A DNA stretch of 64,000 bases from the NCBI GenBank assembly GCA_950295325.1, contig OX485807.1:3846501-3910500 (forward strand). Reading direction: 5' to 3'. Numbering within the stretch: the first letter of the stretch is position 1; each line of letters begins with the position of its first letter. The notes beneath the pieces are model-generated. The model saw only the letters and a program-made list of their open reading frames with translations. It was not told the DNA's origin and did no database searches. The DNA is from Polytrichum commune (Eukaryota; Streptophyta; Polytrichopsida; Polytrichales; Polytrichaceae). Shown in pieces: positions 21,930-33,381 of this stretch. Position numbers and translations under genes: made by a program.

Positions 21930-22888
21930 TGTTGTAAGATATTTTTTTACTGTTAGGGAATGTGCCTTGGTTTTTCAAATGCTTGGGGATGTCATATATG
22001 GAAAAAGGAATGACATTGACGATGACCTAGTTAATTGGACTCTTCAGCAACTGGACAACATTACCAACACAAGGCCATGATCAATTGCATTCATGAAGTA
22101 TATGAATAGCATGTGGAGAGCAATTGCGTCAATGTGGTGTGGGGAGGCAAGGGGGATACCTCATGTTGGCCAAAACACAAACACTCTCATTGAGTCGTAT
22201 CACTCGAACCTCAAAAACATCCTCAATTTTACAAAAGAACGATTCGTTGGAAGACGCATGGATAATCTATCATCTCACTAGAGATATGCTTACATATTAT
22301 TGGTACGGAGTCCAATGCAAGGTTTTTGGGTTTGTAAGGAATCAAAAACATGAAGGCAACATATGTTCAACGACTATACGTGCATCGGCAATCTCTAATA
22401 CAAATACTCTAATTTGCATGGATGTGGACAAACCATACATTAGATTAGTGAATAACAATCTTTAGGTATGAACTATGTACTCACCTGATTCTGAATAGGC
22501 ACAATGCAATCGTTATGTCGAGCGTGAGGGCATGATATTTAAGCATACGGTGAAGGTGTTCAAGACGCTCCACCCCGACCTTGAAGACAGTGTCATAGTT
22601 AAAGAGGCCGGCACACTACACGGTGTTGATCGAGACACAATCATGGCCCAATGTTATTTTATGCTTTCACAAGCTTGGCTCCGCGATGAACACCATAGGC
22701 AACCTCCCAGTGCAATGAATGAAAATGAAGAACATGAAGTTGCGGACCTACATGCTAAAGCCATTGGCCACATTGGTGGTTATAACCATTATATTATTAT
22801 AGAATCACAAGATTCTATCGATCTACATTCCCATCTATCTCTAGGCGATGTTTCCAACCCAATTGAACTCTCACAAGACAATCCATGA
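21930..22888 (+). pseudogene. MULE (MuDR-like) transposase pseudogene, C-terminal part
   Basis: Frames joined by eye give ECALVFQMLGDVIYG, then a TGA at about 22078, then MWRAIASMWCGEAR, NTNTLIESYHSNLKN, and after a frameshift near 22250 DAWIIYHLTRDMLTYYWYGV and QCKVFGFVRNQKHEG. Next comes SPDSE, a stop, AQCNRYVEREGMIFKHTVKV, then LHPDLED and AGTLHGVDRDT. This is the order of a MULE catalytic-domain end followed by a SWIM zinc finger (C-x-C ... C-x-H), here with Cys positions lost. At least three in-frame stops sit where Trp is expected near the SWIM segment. Not functional; no terminal repeats identified. Confidence 0.7.
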
Positions 22889-25800
22889 AGCTCCCAAGTT
22901 GCTCTGCAAACAATGGTTCACAATGTATATTTGGCATATCATTGGCAATGAACGCATAAACTTATCATGCATTTCACTTATATTTGGTCATTGACTTGAA
23001 ATGCATCCAAGGCAAGCAAAAAAAACTTGTTGCATGTGGCGTTGCTATGTTGTATGCTACACCCACCACACCATCGTTTCCATATAGAGGCGGTGACAAC
23101 TCTCTCAAACGTCATCGAAGCTTCCTCGAAAACCTGCACCCTCATAAAAAGAAAGCCTAAACTTAAACATTTATATCAATTAAATATGCATGTTTCCATA
23201 TTTATGTCATTATCGTATGTATGTTAATACATTGTAACTTGTATAAGAAGGTCTAAATTGAATCCACATATATATTCATGTTAGCAATACATGAATATTC
23301 AATCATAAAGTCCTTCAATATAACTTGTATTTGTAATGGCCATTGTGTCCTTTATGTTATTATTCATATACAACACATGGAAAAAATACCTTTATTATTA
23401 TTATTATTTTAAAATAATAATAATCTAGGAGTAAAAAACATACAGTGGTCCTTTGCACCTAATGACAACATCGTTGTATACATGACGTCTACATGGATGT
23501 TCCTCAACACCAACCATATCCAAAACTTGTTATAGGACATTATTGGATCTACGATGCAATTTTTTAATGACTGACAAATTGCATGTTGAATAACTATAAT
23601 GCAAGATTGAATGAATAAGTATCTAAATGATTATAGTGTAAATCCCTAAAGGACTTGAGGTTAGCATGAACACAATCGTGAATGACTAAAACAACATGAC
23701 AATGTATGACTATATAATTGAAAATCTACGGACATCATGACGAATGACACAATATTATTAGTATAATATAAAAAAATCAAATAGAAATGAAGCTTCATGA
23801 TCAAAACGTTGAATGTAAAGATCAAATGACTTATTGATTTACAGACCTAGTCGACCACAGTGTAAATCCTTAAAGGACATGTGGTTAGCATGACCATAAT
23901 CATGAATGTAAAAGATAATATTGAAATATATGATTTTATAATTGAACATCTAAACGACATCATGACTGCATGAAACAATCTTATAATAAAAATATGATTA
24001 AAAGATAATAAAAATAAAAATCCTTTGACCATAATATTACTTGAATAAATGACATGTTGGCTAAATGATTTAATTTCAGCATAATCAAAAATCTAAAAAT
24101 AATATCTTACATTAAATAAAATGTTACACTACATTAGTCTACAGTGAAAGACTGACGTAAATTCACATTGGCAAAAAAAAAATTAAAAAAAATTAAAAAA
24201 ATATATATATACTACAAATAAAATCTTGATAAAATAACGTTGCATCATTTCTTGTTGTGCCTTATAGATATATGGCATCGTCGACTAGTGTATTGACCTC
24301 TACTCACATTATTATTTTTTTATGCATGACAACCTTTACTATGATATCTGAGCCCATATTCCAACATGTATAACATGGATGATAGCGTCGCTTATTACCT
24401 AACGTTCTCAAACAATATCAATTCTCGGGCATTCAAATACACAACTTTGTAACATAAATAACATCATGCAATAATTAATACATTAATATGCTTAAATATA
24501 TAAATAAAAATTATGTGTTATTTTGTTGGGTTGTTCAATGTGTGAGATCGATCTTAAATTCATGGAAGGTATGGAATTTATGCTTAAATATCTTTGTAAA
24601 TTTCATTTTGTTATTTACAACGTAATACCCACAAACTTATCTATAATTTTGTTGGAAAAAAATTGGTTGAATCCAATAATTTGATGACAATGCACTCTAC
24701 CATTTGAACGATCTTTCTATAAATCCTCTTTATGATGCTTACATCTATATCATTTGTGTGTGAATTGTGGTATCGGAATGTAATTCAAAATTTGAAAAAA
24801 TCCATGATCCCTTAGAATGTAGATGTTTCAATGTTTTCTACATGTGTCTAGTTCCATGAGAGTTATTATGTCTAGTTCAACACGTATGATAGTTTTTATA
24901 TACAAAGTATATGAACACCTTTAGGTTTTTAGCAAAAATTAAAATTTTATAATTTTATAAAAAATTGAACCGGATATGAATTGCACACATGACACTTCAC
25001 GTTAACGACCTTAAGATTCAACTATATTTTTATTCATTCCATCATATCATCTGACACCTCCCCATACTTATTTATGAGTTGTTTAATATTATATATTTTA
25101 TTTAATATACAAAAATGTTTTTGTATGTTAATTCAAATGAGGGAGACGTTGTTCCACCTACATCCATCATAATTGTGTTCACTAGTTTTTCTAATATAAA
25201 AATTATAAAATCTGATTAAAATTCCTATATGATGATTAGAATGACCCCTGAAAATATTAAATAATATTGGATGACATAAATTCACAAATATTAAAGGATA
25301 TGGCTAAATCTTGAATGACATTGCATAAAAATATATGAAATATATATAACATTAAACAATAGTGCCTAACAGTTAATGACATTGATAAGTAATAAATAAT
25401 AAAATGTTGATCAACATAGATAAAATATAGCAGATAACTCACATTTCATCATATTTGTGGGTTGTCCTAGACATGACATCATATAGAATCCTGTAAATCT
25501 TTATTAGTTTCGACGAAGTTTTTTTTTCAATTTTTTTTCTTATATTCTTCGATCACCTTTGAAATGACGGAGCACATAAATGTAGTTGGAAGCGATTTGG
25601 ATAGACGTCTTTTAAACCTATGTTCTTCATCTTGTGCATGTCCTTCGCACTAATGTTGTCATTGGACATAAAATTGTTCTCACATGTAGCACCGTTATTG
25701 GTTGTACCATAAAAATGTAATATGCGTGGTAACGAAATTATTATTCAGGATACATGAGGCCCAATAGTAAGTTTCAACGTTAGAATATTTGGGAAATAAG

Positions 25801-26331
25801 ATTTTTGTCCAATTCTTTATGTAATTCTGTAGCAGTGTAAAGATTTGCATAGTGTATTGAATAAAATATCATAATAAGAGATAAGGGCGCCGACGATATA
25901 AAAAACTTAAGGGGGTTGGGGAGCTGAGTGAGAAACAAATGTAATGTATGTATATATTCTATACCGTTAATATATTTTTACGAATATATGGAGATGTTCT
26001 TTAGACTATCTAAATTAATTGTCTCTTGCATGTTATCTAAACACACGTGGCAGACAACACTAGTGTAGATATCCGCAATCAACTTATAGAAAACATTCAC
26101 ATCCCAAAGGAGAATGACATGCCAAAAAATATATAGAAGAGGCTGCATACACAAAATCACAACATAGAAAGAACAACAGATTCGCGATTGTGGACCACAC
26201 ATCCCATGTACATCAAGAAGTGATGGTGTATGGCGCCTCGCAAACCAAGAATCGGCGAAGGTCGTTCCATCGCCGTGAATGTTTGTAAATAAAAAGAGAG
26301 GCTTAAAAAATATTTTGGAGACCAAAAGGGG
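22889..26331. other. AT-rich intergenic DNA with a local tandem duplication
   Basis: No gene seen. A segment near 23637 (AGTGTAAATCCCTAAAGGAC, then GGTTAGCATGA) is repeated near 23859 with moderate divergence, giving a duplication of about 220 bp ending around 24060. A palindrome, ATTATTATTATTTT then AAAATAATAATAAT, lies at about 23397-23424. The (AT)n/poly-A stretch at 24170-24215 is simple sequence. Confidence 0.55.
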
Positions 26332-27995
26332 CTATTTTATGTCGCACAACGATTCGCAATCACTAACATGAACGGTTTGATGACCATACGAATCCCCAAA
26401 GTCCGCATCATAGAGGTCTCTTCTAGACGACAAGTAAGTACAATTTTCCAAAACATGTCCAACCACGCAAGTCTCTGCACATGTGGCCAACACAGTTTGG
26501 TTCACACACACAAGTTTCTTGGACGGTATTTTGATTTCCAACAAGTTTCCGCTCAAAGATCCGTCAAATTCTTCGCACACAGGGTCTGCCGCATTGTTGC
26601 CGCCACTCCATGGGCGTTTCTCTTGTATATGACCGATCATAGGTGCACAACAACCATTAGGTGAAACAAATTCGTGGGATGGGCAACAACTCCCATGCGG
26701 TCCTGGCAATGGTATGTGTGCAACAACTAGTTGTTCTATGAAACAAGCAAGTAGTTGCAATCCAAAGAATTGTAGGGACCTGGAGGAATCCCCTTCATTG
26801 TTGTCATCATTTTCCCCCTCGACATCCACCACATGAGATTGAGCAATGGCATGCACACTTGGAATTGTTGCAAAAGCCGGTTGCACCAAAGGGGCTTGCA
26901 ATATTTGCAGGAATGACCTTGCAAGAATGACCCATTGTCATGTGCCAATGATCTTTGGATGGGTTGAATATCATTTTGGGCACACCCGCTCCCTTCACCC
27001 AAGAACAATGGACGTCCTTGCCGAGCGAGATCCATGCATCCAGACTTGACATTCGCGGACACGAAGGGCAGGCAACCTCCAATGTGTGCCCTCCAATGGG
27101 GTGAGGAAGCCAAGCGAGATAGCGTCAGGAGGAAGGTGAGCAGACTCAAAATCGTTGCCAATCCGTCATCGAACATGACCAAAAAGTGGGGGATCTAGTG
27201 CGATCAAGAAGGAGCGTTGCCAAGGAGCGATTTGGCAACGGCAACGTCATTTTGGCCCGAGACTCTTCGGACGACGAAGGCTTGGTGTAAGGATGGAGCT
27301 GAATGGTCGACTGGCATTGTGAGTGAGAGGATGAATTAACATGGGGAGTAAAGGAATTAGAGATTGCCGCATAAGGGCGAACCCAGGGGCGGACGTCGCT
27401 TTCAAGCTGAAGCTGGCATTGCTGCACACTGCAATTCTCACTTTTGACTCACATTGCTGGATTAGAGTCCTAAAGCGCTTGGGCACTGGTTCTCAAGGTT
27501 GAACCATTTGAGTGGTTGCTGCTACGGCATGCTGGCAAGCCGCCAGTGTGTGAGAACCTCTCACAAACGAAGCAGATCAAACAACCCACTGAGGCAGGCT
27601 GGTTAGGCATGGTTCTTGCATCCCGAATTACAAGATGAGCTGCTGAAGGAAACCTTTCGAGAGGAAAAGTGGGGGGAACGCACCCTTGAGAATCATTTGT
27701 GAGATGCACTGGAGGCCGAGCTGCGAGCTGCAACCTCCGTGCCAGCCGTGATTGCTTGGGATAACTAAATTCAGGAGGCAGGGCATGGTGTTCTTCGACC
27801 CCGCCATCGAAGGCGTTCACTCCCAGTAAGCGAAGATTGACCTCGGAGATTGCGAAGCACATGGTTCAGGCTCACAACTAGGATTGCCATTGGAATTAGC
27901 CATTGACTCCCGAGGGTGATGGTGACTACCACAGTAAGTGGCTGCTGGATCAGCTGCGGGGTGCAGGGGTTGCTTATTGGACTCGGCTCGGTCAT
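26332..27995 (-). other. Unassigned cluster of minus-strand open frames
   Basis: GC content rises here and three long minus-strand frames overlap (26332-26901, 26736-27182, 27470-27862), with another at 27771-27995. They are rich in Cys, Ser and Pro, and none has a motif I recognise. The 26332-26901 frame has no ATG near its start. It could be an internal exon or a frame in old transposon DNA (a Cys-rich segment includes LATCAETCVVGHVLENC). Frame switches suggest either introns or decay. I assign no function. Confidence 0.3.
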
Positions 27996-29608
27996 TTCTA
28001 CTCCTGCATATGTCTGTAATGTGGGAATTAATTGAGTGATTAGGGAGTTAATTTACATTGGATTAGTATAAGGATTAGTGGTCAGCTGCTCGGTGATTTA
28101 ATAGGGTAGTGTTTATGAGGCACGGGGGGGGTGGACATGGTCACCGTCAATGCATGGCAGTAGGATAAATGGGATTAGGTGGGGGTAGGAGGTGGTCCAA
28201 GGTGTGCCTTATGGCATTGTAAAAGGTTTGAGTATTTGTGAATACTTGAATTGGTAATTAAAAAGGGTGCCATGCACACCACTCCTCCCACATCGAGTGA
28301 ATTGAAGTGCATGCATGTATGGAAAGTTTGTCATGTGGAAGGTGGATCCCTTACTCGGACCACGACGCACTCAAGGGTGGGGGTGATCCTGGCTCACAAC
28401 CCAAAACCCAAACCCGATGCACAAAGAACGCCACCCAAAGGCTACCAAAACGGTGGTGGTCAACCGACCAGGTTGACATCGCAACCGTCACCCATCTAAA
28501 CCAGGTTACACCCAACGTTTGCTGACATATACCCAAACTGTAGTCATGGCGGCAGCGAGACTGCGGGTTTTAGTCAGAATGGCAGTGGACCCTACCATCA
28601 CCGCAGAGGAGGGTTGATTTGGACACGATTCTTTCTAGTGCATGTACCAGTCCTTATTCATTTTTTGAAAAATAATTGGGTGGGCGGATGGGAAAATGAT
28701 GATGCCATGTGCCCATCCCCCCTCACCCAAGGACATGTACTCCACATGGATGGCATGGGTGGCCCGCATTGTACGTTGTGCAAGGACCGGCACCAAAGGA
28801 CGGGCGGTCATAATGGTTAAGAGCAGGATATTGGCTGGTTAGAGAGCTCTGGTGACCGGATCAGCCGGACACCTTGGGTACACCCTTGGGTACTAAATAC
28901 CACTTTGTTCTTCAAGTCCTTTCTTCTGAGGGGTACTCCTAGGGCTCCTTGCTCTTGCATCATGCACTCTTTGTATACTCAAAGCCTAGTTGTGAGAAAA
29001 AATGAAAATGAAAGAAGAGGTAGAAAATGGTTGTATGTTATATCGTCAGAGTTCTCATCGTGAACTAAAGTGAATTCATGGGGACATGTATCTCATGATG
29101 TTTTCAAGAATTTGGATCTCAATAACAAAAAATACATATATAAAATGCAATGTGATAGTAAGTGTGGGGTTTAATAAATTAAAAAAATCAAAGACTACGC
29201 AAATGTATCAAAAATTACTTATAAACAACGTACAATCACAATTTCAACTGAAAGTAAAATATATAAATATTTATATAATTCCATAGATAACATCCCTATC
29301 ACCTATGGACACCAAAAACACATAATCTGAAATTCATTCAATAAATGTATAGAAAATTCTTGTGCAAGTCAAATATCAAAAGTTAAATGACGATGACCTT
29401 CATTACCGGTCACCTTCATAAAATGTGACATCTTATTACTCACCAAATTTAGTGTGAAAGTAAGAAATCGAAATAAATCGGCACCCCACATAGAAATACC
29501 CCTTCATTAAATGGGTGACATCACCCATTTTATGAATGATGTCACCCGTTTGTCACCCACTAAAAGAATTGACCGGCACCGGCACATTGAACTTGGCCCT
29601 AATTAAGT
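27996..29608. other. Intergenic DNA before PRISE copy 2
   Basis: No gene supported. G-rich and C-rich words occur around 28120 and 28710. A short inverted motif (CACCCATTTTATGAATGATG, then TCACCCGTTTGTCACCC) lies near 29520-29560. The boundary of the PRISE duplication is at about 29610. The sequence just left of it bears no resemblance to the promoter side of copy 1. Confidence 0.4.
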
Positions 29609-29698
29609 AGGATGCACGTAAGACGACCTCCTATACTGGCGACTGGCGCGCTCTCTCGCTCTTCTCTCTCACCGCCCAGAGTGCCCCCTGGGTTTCCG

Positions 29699-29746
29699 AT
29701 GAGTATATTAAGTAGTTGCATTTCGCAATCTTCAGGATTCAATTCT
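29699..29746 (+). CDS. Candidate first coding exon of PRISE copy 2 (16 codons)
   Basis: An ATG at 29699 opens MSILSSCISQSSGFNS, ending at TCT|GTGCAT. It is collinear with the 10220-10267 candidate of copy 1 and phase-compatible with the acceptor at 31522. After this point copy 2 lacks about 110 bp present in copy 1 (roughly 10280-10393). Conservation of the frame in both copies supports coding slightly, but the copies are so similar overall that this is weak evidence. Confidence 0.33.
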
Positions 29747-30664
29747 GTGCATGTGCAATTCATCCTTGCTCCTGATCTGCACTGAGAGCATTTTGCAATC
29801 TCGAAGGTGTCAAATCTGTCATCATAAGTTACCTCAAAGCTAGTTCCAGTGGAGGCAATCGATGTTTTTATGTGTGCACATTATTGATATTTTATTGACG
29901 AATTATGAGAACAAATGATATGGGTAGATTGTCTCTAGAGAGTGATATGTTGAAGATGTTATGCTCAATGTGTGATTATTATCCTGTCCAAAGCTTTGGC
30001 CGGATTATCCTTCCAAGCTCAGGCTGAAGATCGTCAATTATCATCATCAGTTTGAGGAGACGAAACTTCTGAAGATTCTAGTCTTGATGGATGTTCATAC
30101 GATTCTAGTCTAAGTCTAGGTTTGGGATTGGGATGAGCATTCTGTGTACATTCTGTTGGTGGCGGAGTGAATTAAACTTGCGGCGAGTTGTAGCTTTTAC
30201 GTTCGGCGAGGACTTTGGGCTAGGAACCAAGAACTTGTGGAGGGTGATTATAATGTGGCATAATTTCTTCTTAGTGGCTATGGTCGACATTATAAAACGT
30301 TCGTATAGATTCTCTTTCATTCACACTCAGGGATTGGAATGTTTCCTATTTTGTGGAGGCTTCCAAGGCTGATTTGTGTTTCTGTTCGATGTTGTTGTGA
30401 AGTAGGCAATAGCCAGTGCCGAATTGGCTCAGGGACGATGGGGCTGTTTCCGTGGCAGACTGATCGGTTGAATCCGCGCGCTGGGGTTCGCATCTGACAC
30501 TCCTGTTTTATGGTCTTGTGCAATTCAATATAATTCAATTGCTATTTATTCTTCTCCAGGATTGCACGTTAGTGTATGTGAATGTCCAGCGGACAAGTGC
30601 TTCCGTGAGAGTACATCGAGTGGTGCACAACCATTATAATTTCAGCTCAAGGAATGTCCAAACC

Positions 30665-31500
30665 CATCGAGGCACAGAAATGCTGCGTGTGTTCATTTTT
30701 TATTAGATTGCTATCGTGATGAAGGAAGAATATACACGTCATGATGATTAGCGTGGTGTTCGGAGCGTCAGAACTAGTAACAACTTATTCAGCTCAAGAC
30801 ATGTTCAAATCGACAGAGATGTTGCGTTTGTTCGTTTCTTAGATGGCTACCATGATGTTGGATGAAGGAATGTTTTTATACATGATGCTTAGCGTGGTGT
30901 CCGGAGCGTCAGAATTAGTAGCACATTATTGAGATCAAGAGAATGTCCAAAGCCACAGAAGTTTTGCATTTGTTCAATTCCTAAATTGCTATCTTGATGT
31001 CGGACCAAGGAAGAATTTATACGTGAGGACTAGCGTGGTTTTCGGAGCAACAAGTTAGTAGCAATTTAGCTCAAGAAATGTCCAAAGCCACAGAATTTTT
31101 GCGTTTGTTCAATTCTTAGATTGGTATGGTGATGCTAAGACGAAGGAAGAATTTATACGTGAGGATTAGCGTGGTTTTCGGAGCAACAAAATTAGTAACA
31201 AATTATTCAGCTCAAGAAATGTTCAAAGCCACAGAAATATTGCATCTGCTCACTTCTTAATTTGCTATCTCGATGTTGGACGAAGGAAGAATTCATACAA
31301 GATATTTAGCATGGTGTTCGGAGCGTCAGAGTTAGCAAGAAATCCTTCAGGTCAAATTTAAATGTCCAAAGCCACAGAACTGTTGCGTTTCTACATTTCT
31401 TGGATTGCTATCATAATGTAACTTAGACGAAGGATGAAGTTATACACATGATGATTAGCATGGTGTTCGGAGCCTCAGAATGAGTAACAAATTATTGAGC
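30665..31500 (+). repeat. Tandem array, six units of about 140 bp, in PRISE-2 leader
   Basis: The anchor GCGTGGTGTTCGGAG and variants occur at about 30751, 30892, 31033, 31169, 31309 and 31459, spaced 136-150 bp. Each unit also has CCACAGAA..TTGCGTTTGTTC and GACGAAGGAAGAATTTATAC. Copy 1 has one unit at the equivalent place. If the upstream exon model is right, the array lies in an intron just before the acceptor; otherwise it is in the transcribed leader. Confidence 0.85.
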
Positions 31501-31510
31501 TCAAATTCTT

Positions 31511-32683
31511 ATGCAATTGCAGGGAAGATTGGGCATAGATCACAGCAAAACTCACGAGCAGGAGGCATCATCCGCAATCCATGAGCCCAAGGCTGCTCTG
31601 ATCCTCGGAGTCACAGGAATCGTTGGAAACTATCTTGCAAATCTGCTATCCCACCCAGACGCAGCCGGTGGACCATGGAAAGTCTACGGCCTAGCTCGCA
31701 GGCCTCGACCGCCATGGCTATCACACCTTCCCGAGCTGGAGTACGTGCAATGCGACCTTCTGGACAGGGAGAAAACCCTAGCCAACCTCTCAAGACTGAC
31801 AGATATAACACACATATTCTTCGTCACATGGGTGGCGGAAGGCTCCGAGGCAGAGAGGATCGTGAGTAACAGCAAACTATTACAAAACACTCTGGACGGT
31901 CTCATCCCGCATGCAAAAAACTTACAACACATCGTGCTGCAGACCGGAGGGAAACATTACGTCGGCCCTTTCGAGCTCGGAGGAAAGATTCAACCTAAGG
32001 AGAGTCCATTTGTGGAAGATGGCCCCCGCCTCCCATGTGATCAATTCTACCACGCACAAGAGGACATCATCTTTGAACTTGTGAAACATAACCCTGAGAT
32101 CTCGTACTCCATTCACAGGCCCACTGTGATCTTTGGCTTCGCAGCTAGCAACTTGATGAACATGGTAGGCACATTGGCAGTCTACGCAGTCATCTGCAAG
32201 CATGAGGGCATGAAGCTTGTGTATCCTGGTAACGAGATGACATGGAACTATTTGTTCGATGCTTCTGATGGTGAGCTTATTGCCGAGCAAGAGATTTGGG
32301 CGTGTGTTGAGCCTAAGGCTAGGAACCAAGCGTTCAACAGCTCCAATGGGGATGTGTTCAAGTGGAAAAGGTTGTGGCACTTGCTGGCGGAGAGATTTGG
32401 CCTGGAAATTCCGGAGTATAGTGGCAAATCGGTTTCGCTGGTGGATTTGATGCATGGGAAGGAGCCTGTCTGGGATAAGATTGTGAAGGAGAATGGTTTG
32501 CATCCTGTGAAGCTTGCGGATATTGGCCATTGGTGGTTTTCTGACATCGTCCTTAACCTGCCGCTCGAAGCTGTGAGTAGCATGAACAAGAGCCGCGAGT
32601 TTGGATTCCTTGGTTGGCGCAACTCCGAGAAGTCTTTCATGAATGTGATCGACGAGATGAAGAAAAACAACCTCATCCCCTGA
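31511..32683 (+). CDS. PRISE/VEP1-family NADPH-dependent reductase, copy 2
   Basis: A 390-residue paralogue of the 11404 gene with identical motif layout: GVTGIVG (33-39), ARRPRP (62-67), CDLLD (81-85), HIFFVTW (101-107), QTGGKHYVGP (144-153, K148), FYHAQED (179-185, Y180) and HRPTVIFGF (202-210). The 14 differences from copy 1 include T151V beside the catalytic-type Lys, G213S, S244T and a cluster near 350-354 (QPIEN to LPLEA). None touches the cofactor or catalytic motifs, so both are probably active. The frame is intact, and flanking DNA is duplicated with it. As in copy 1, a likely acceptor follows the ATG at 31511, so translation may start upstream. Substrate preference could differ, since loop residues near the active site changed. 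Confidence 0.93.
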   Translation: MQLQGRLGIDHSKTHEQEASSAIHEPKAALILGVTGIVGNYLANLLSHPDAAGGPWKVYGLARRPRPPWLSHLPELEYVQCDLLDREKTLANLSRLTDITHIFFVTWVAEGSEAERIVSNSKLLQNTLDGLIPHAKNLQHIVLQTGGKHYVGPFELGGKIQPKESPFVEDGPRLPCDQFYHAQEDIIFELVKHNPEISYSIHRPTVIFGFAASNLMNMVGTLAVYAVICKHEGMKLVYPGNEMTWNYLFDASDGELIAEQEIWACVEPKARNQAFNSSNGDVFKWKRLWHLLAERFGLEIPEYSGKSVSLVDLMHGKEPVWDKIVKENGLHPVKLADIGHWWFSDIVLNLPLEAVSSMNKSREFGFLGWRNSEKSFMNVIDEMKKNNLIP

Positions 32684-33381
32684 ACAAGGACCATTGGCAT
32701 CAAATTGCAACGAAGGTCTGAGAATGACATATTCAGACTGTCAAATTGTACATATAATACGGTAGGGCAGTGAACCATATAGATTCCCACAACGGATGCC
32801 TCGGTCGGTTTGTTGATAGACCGCCAAGTCAGACTTCAACCAGGGTTCTTCCGCCAGGATTGATCACTCGATCAATATTAGTCTATAGGATGTGAAATCC
32901 TTTCCAAGGAGAATCATGTAAGTTTCTACAACTCTTCATGTGGTCAGTACTTGCTGTTGGTAGAGTTTTAGCTGTGATTCATGTCACAGAGCTGAATGCA
33001 TTGAACTACATGGAATCTACTTGGAAAAAGGGAGATGATGTTCCTTCGACGTAATGGTCAGTTGTTTGCTATTTGTAGGATTTCAGCTGTGGGTTACTAC
33101 ATCTTAAGGCAGGTTTTCGATCTTCCACAGAGAAATTCGCAGTAAATATGGAATATACTTAATAACTTTCTCGACATTATGATCGCTGTTTGTTCTTGGT
33201 AAAGTTGCAGCTTGTGGTTGACGGTAGTTTTCTGACTGTCAGAGTTGAATGCAAAGAAATATGGGATCTACTTTGTTAGGATGTGAATGTTTGTAGAATT
33301 TCAGGTTTTTCTCTGCCACAGGGAATGCAGCAGGCTTGGAATCTGATGCTCTCCTCTGGCATAGAGAGCTAATGGATCTAA
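32684..33381 (+). other. 3' region of PRISE copy 2
   Basis: Collinear with 12577-13281, with a few small indels. The match stops at CTAATGGATCT, which marks the right limit of the duplicated block. Likely includes the 3' UTR. Confidence 0.7.
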
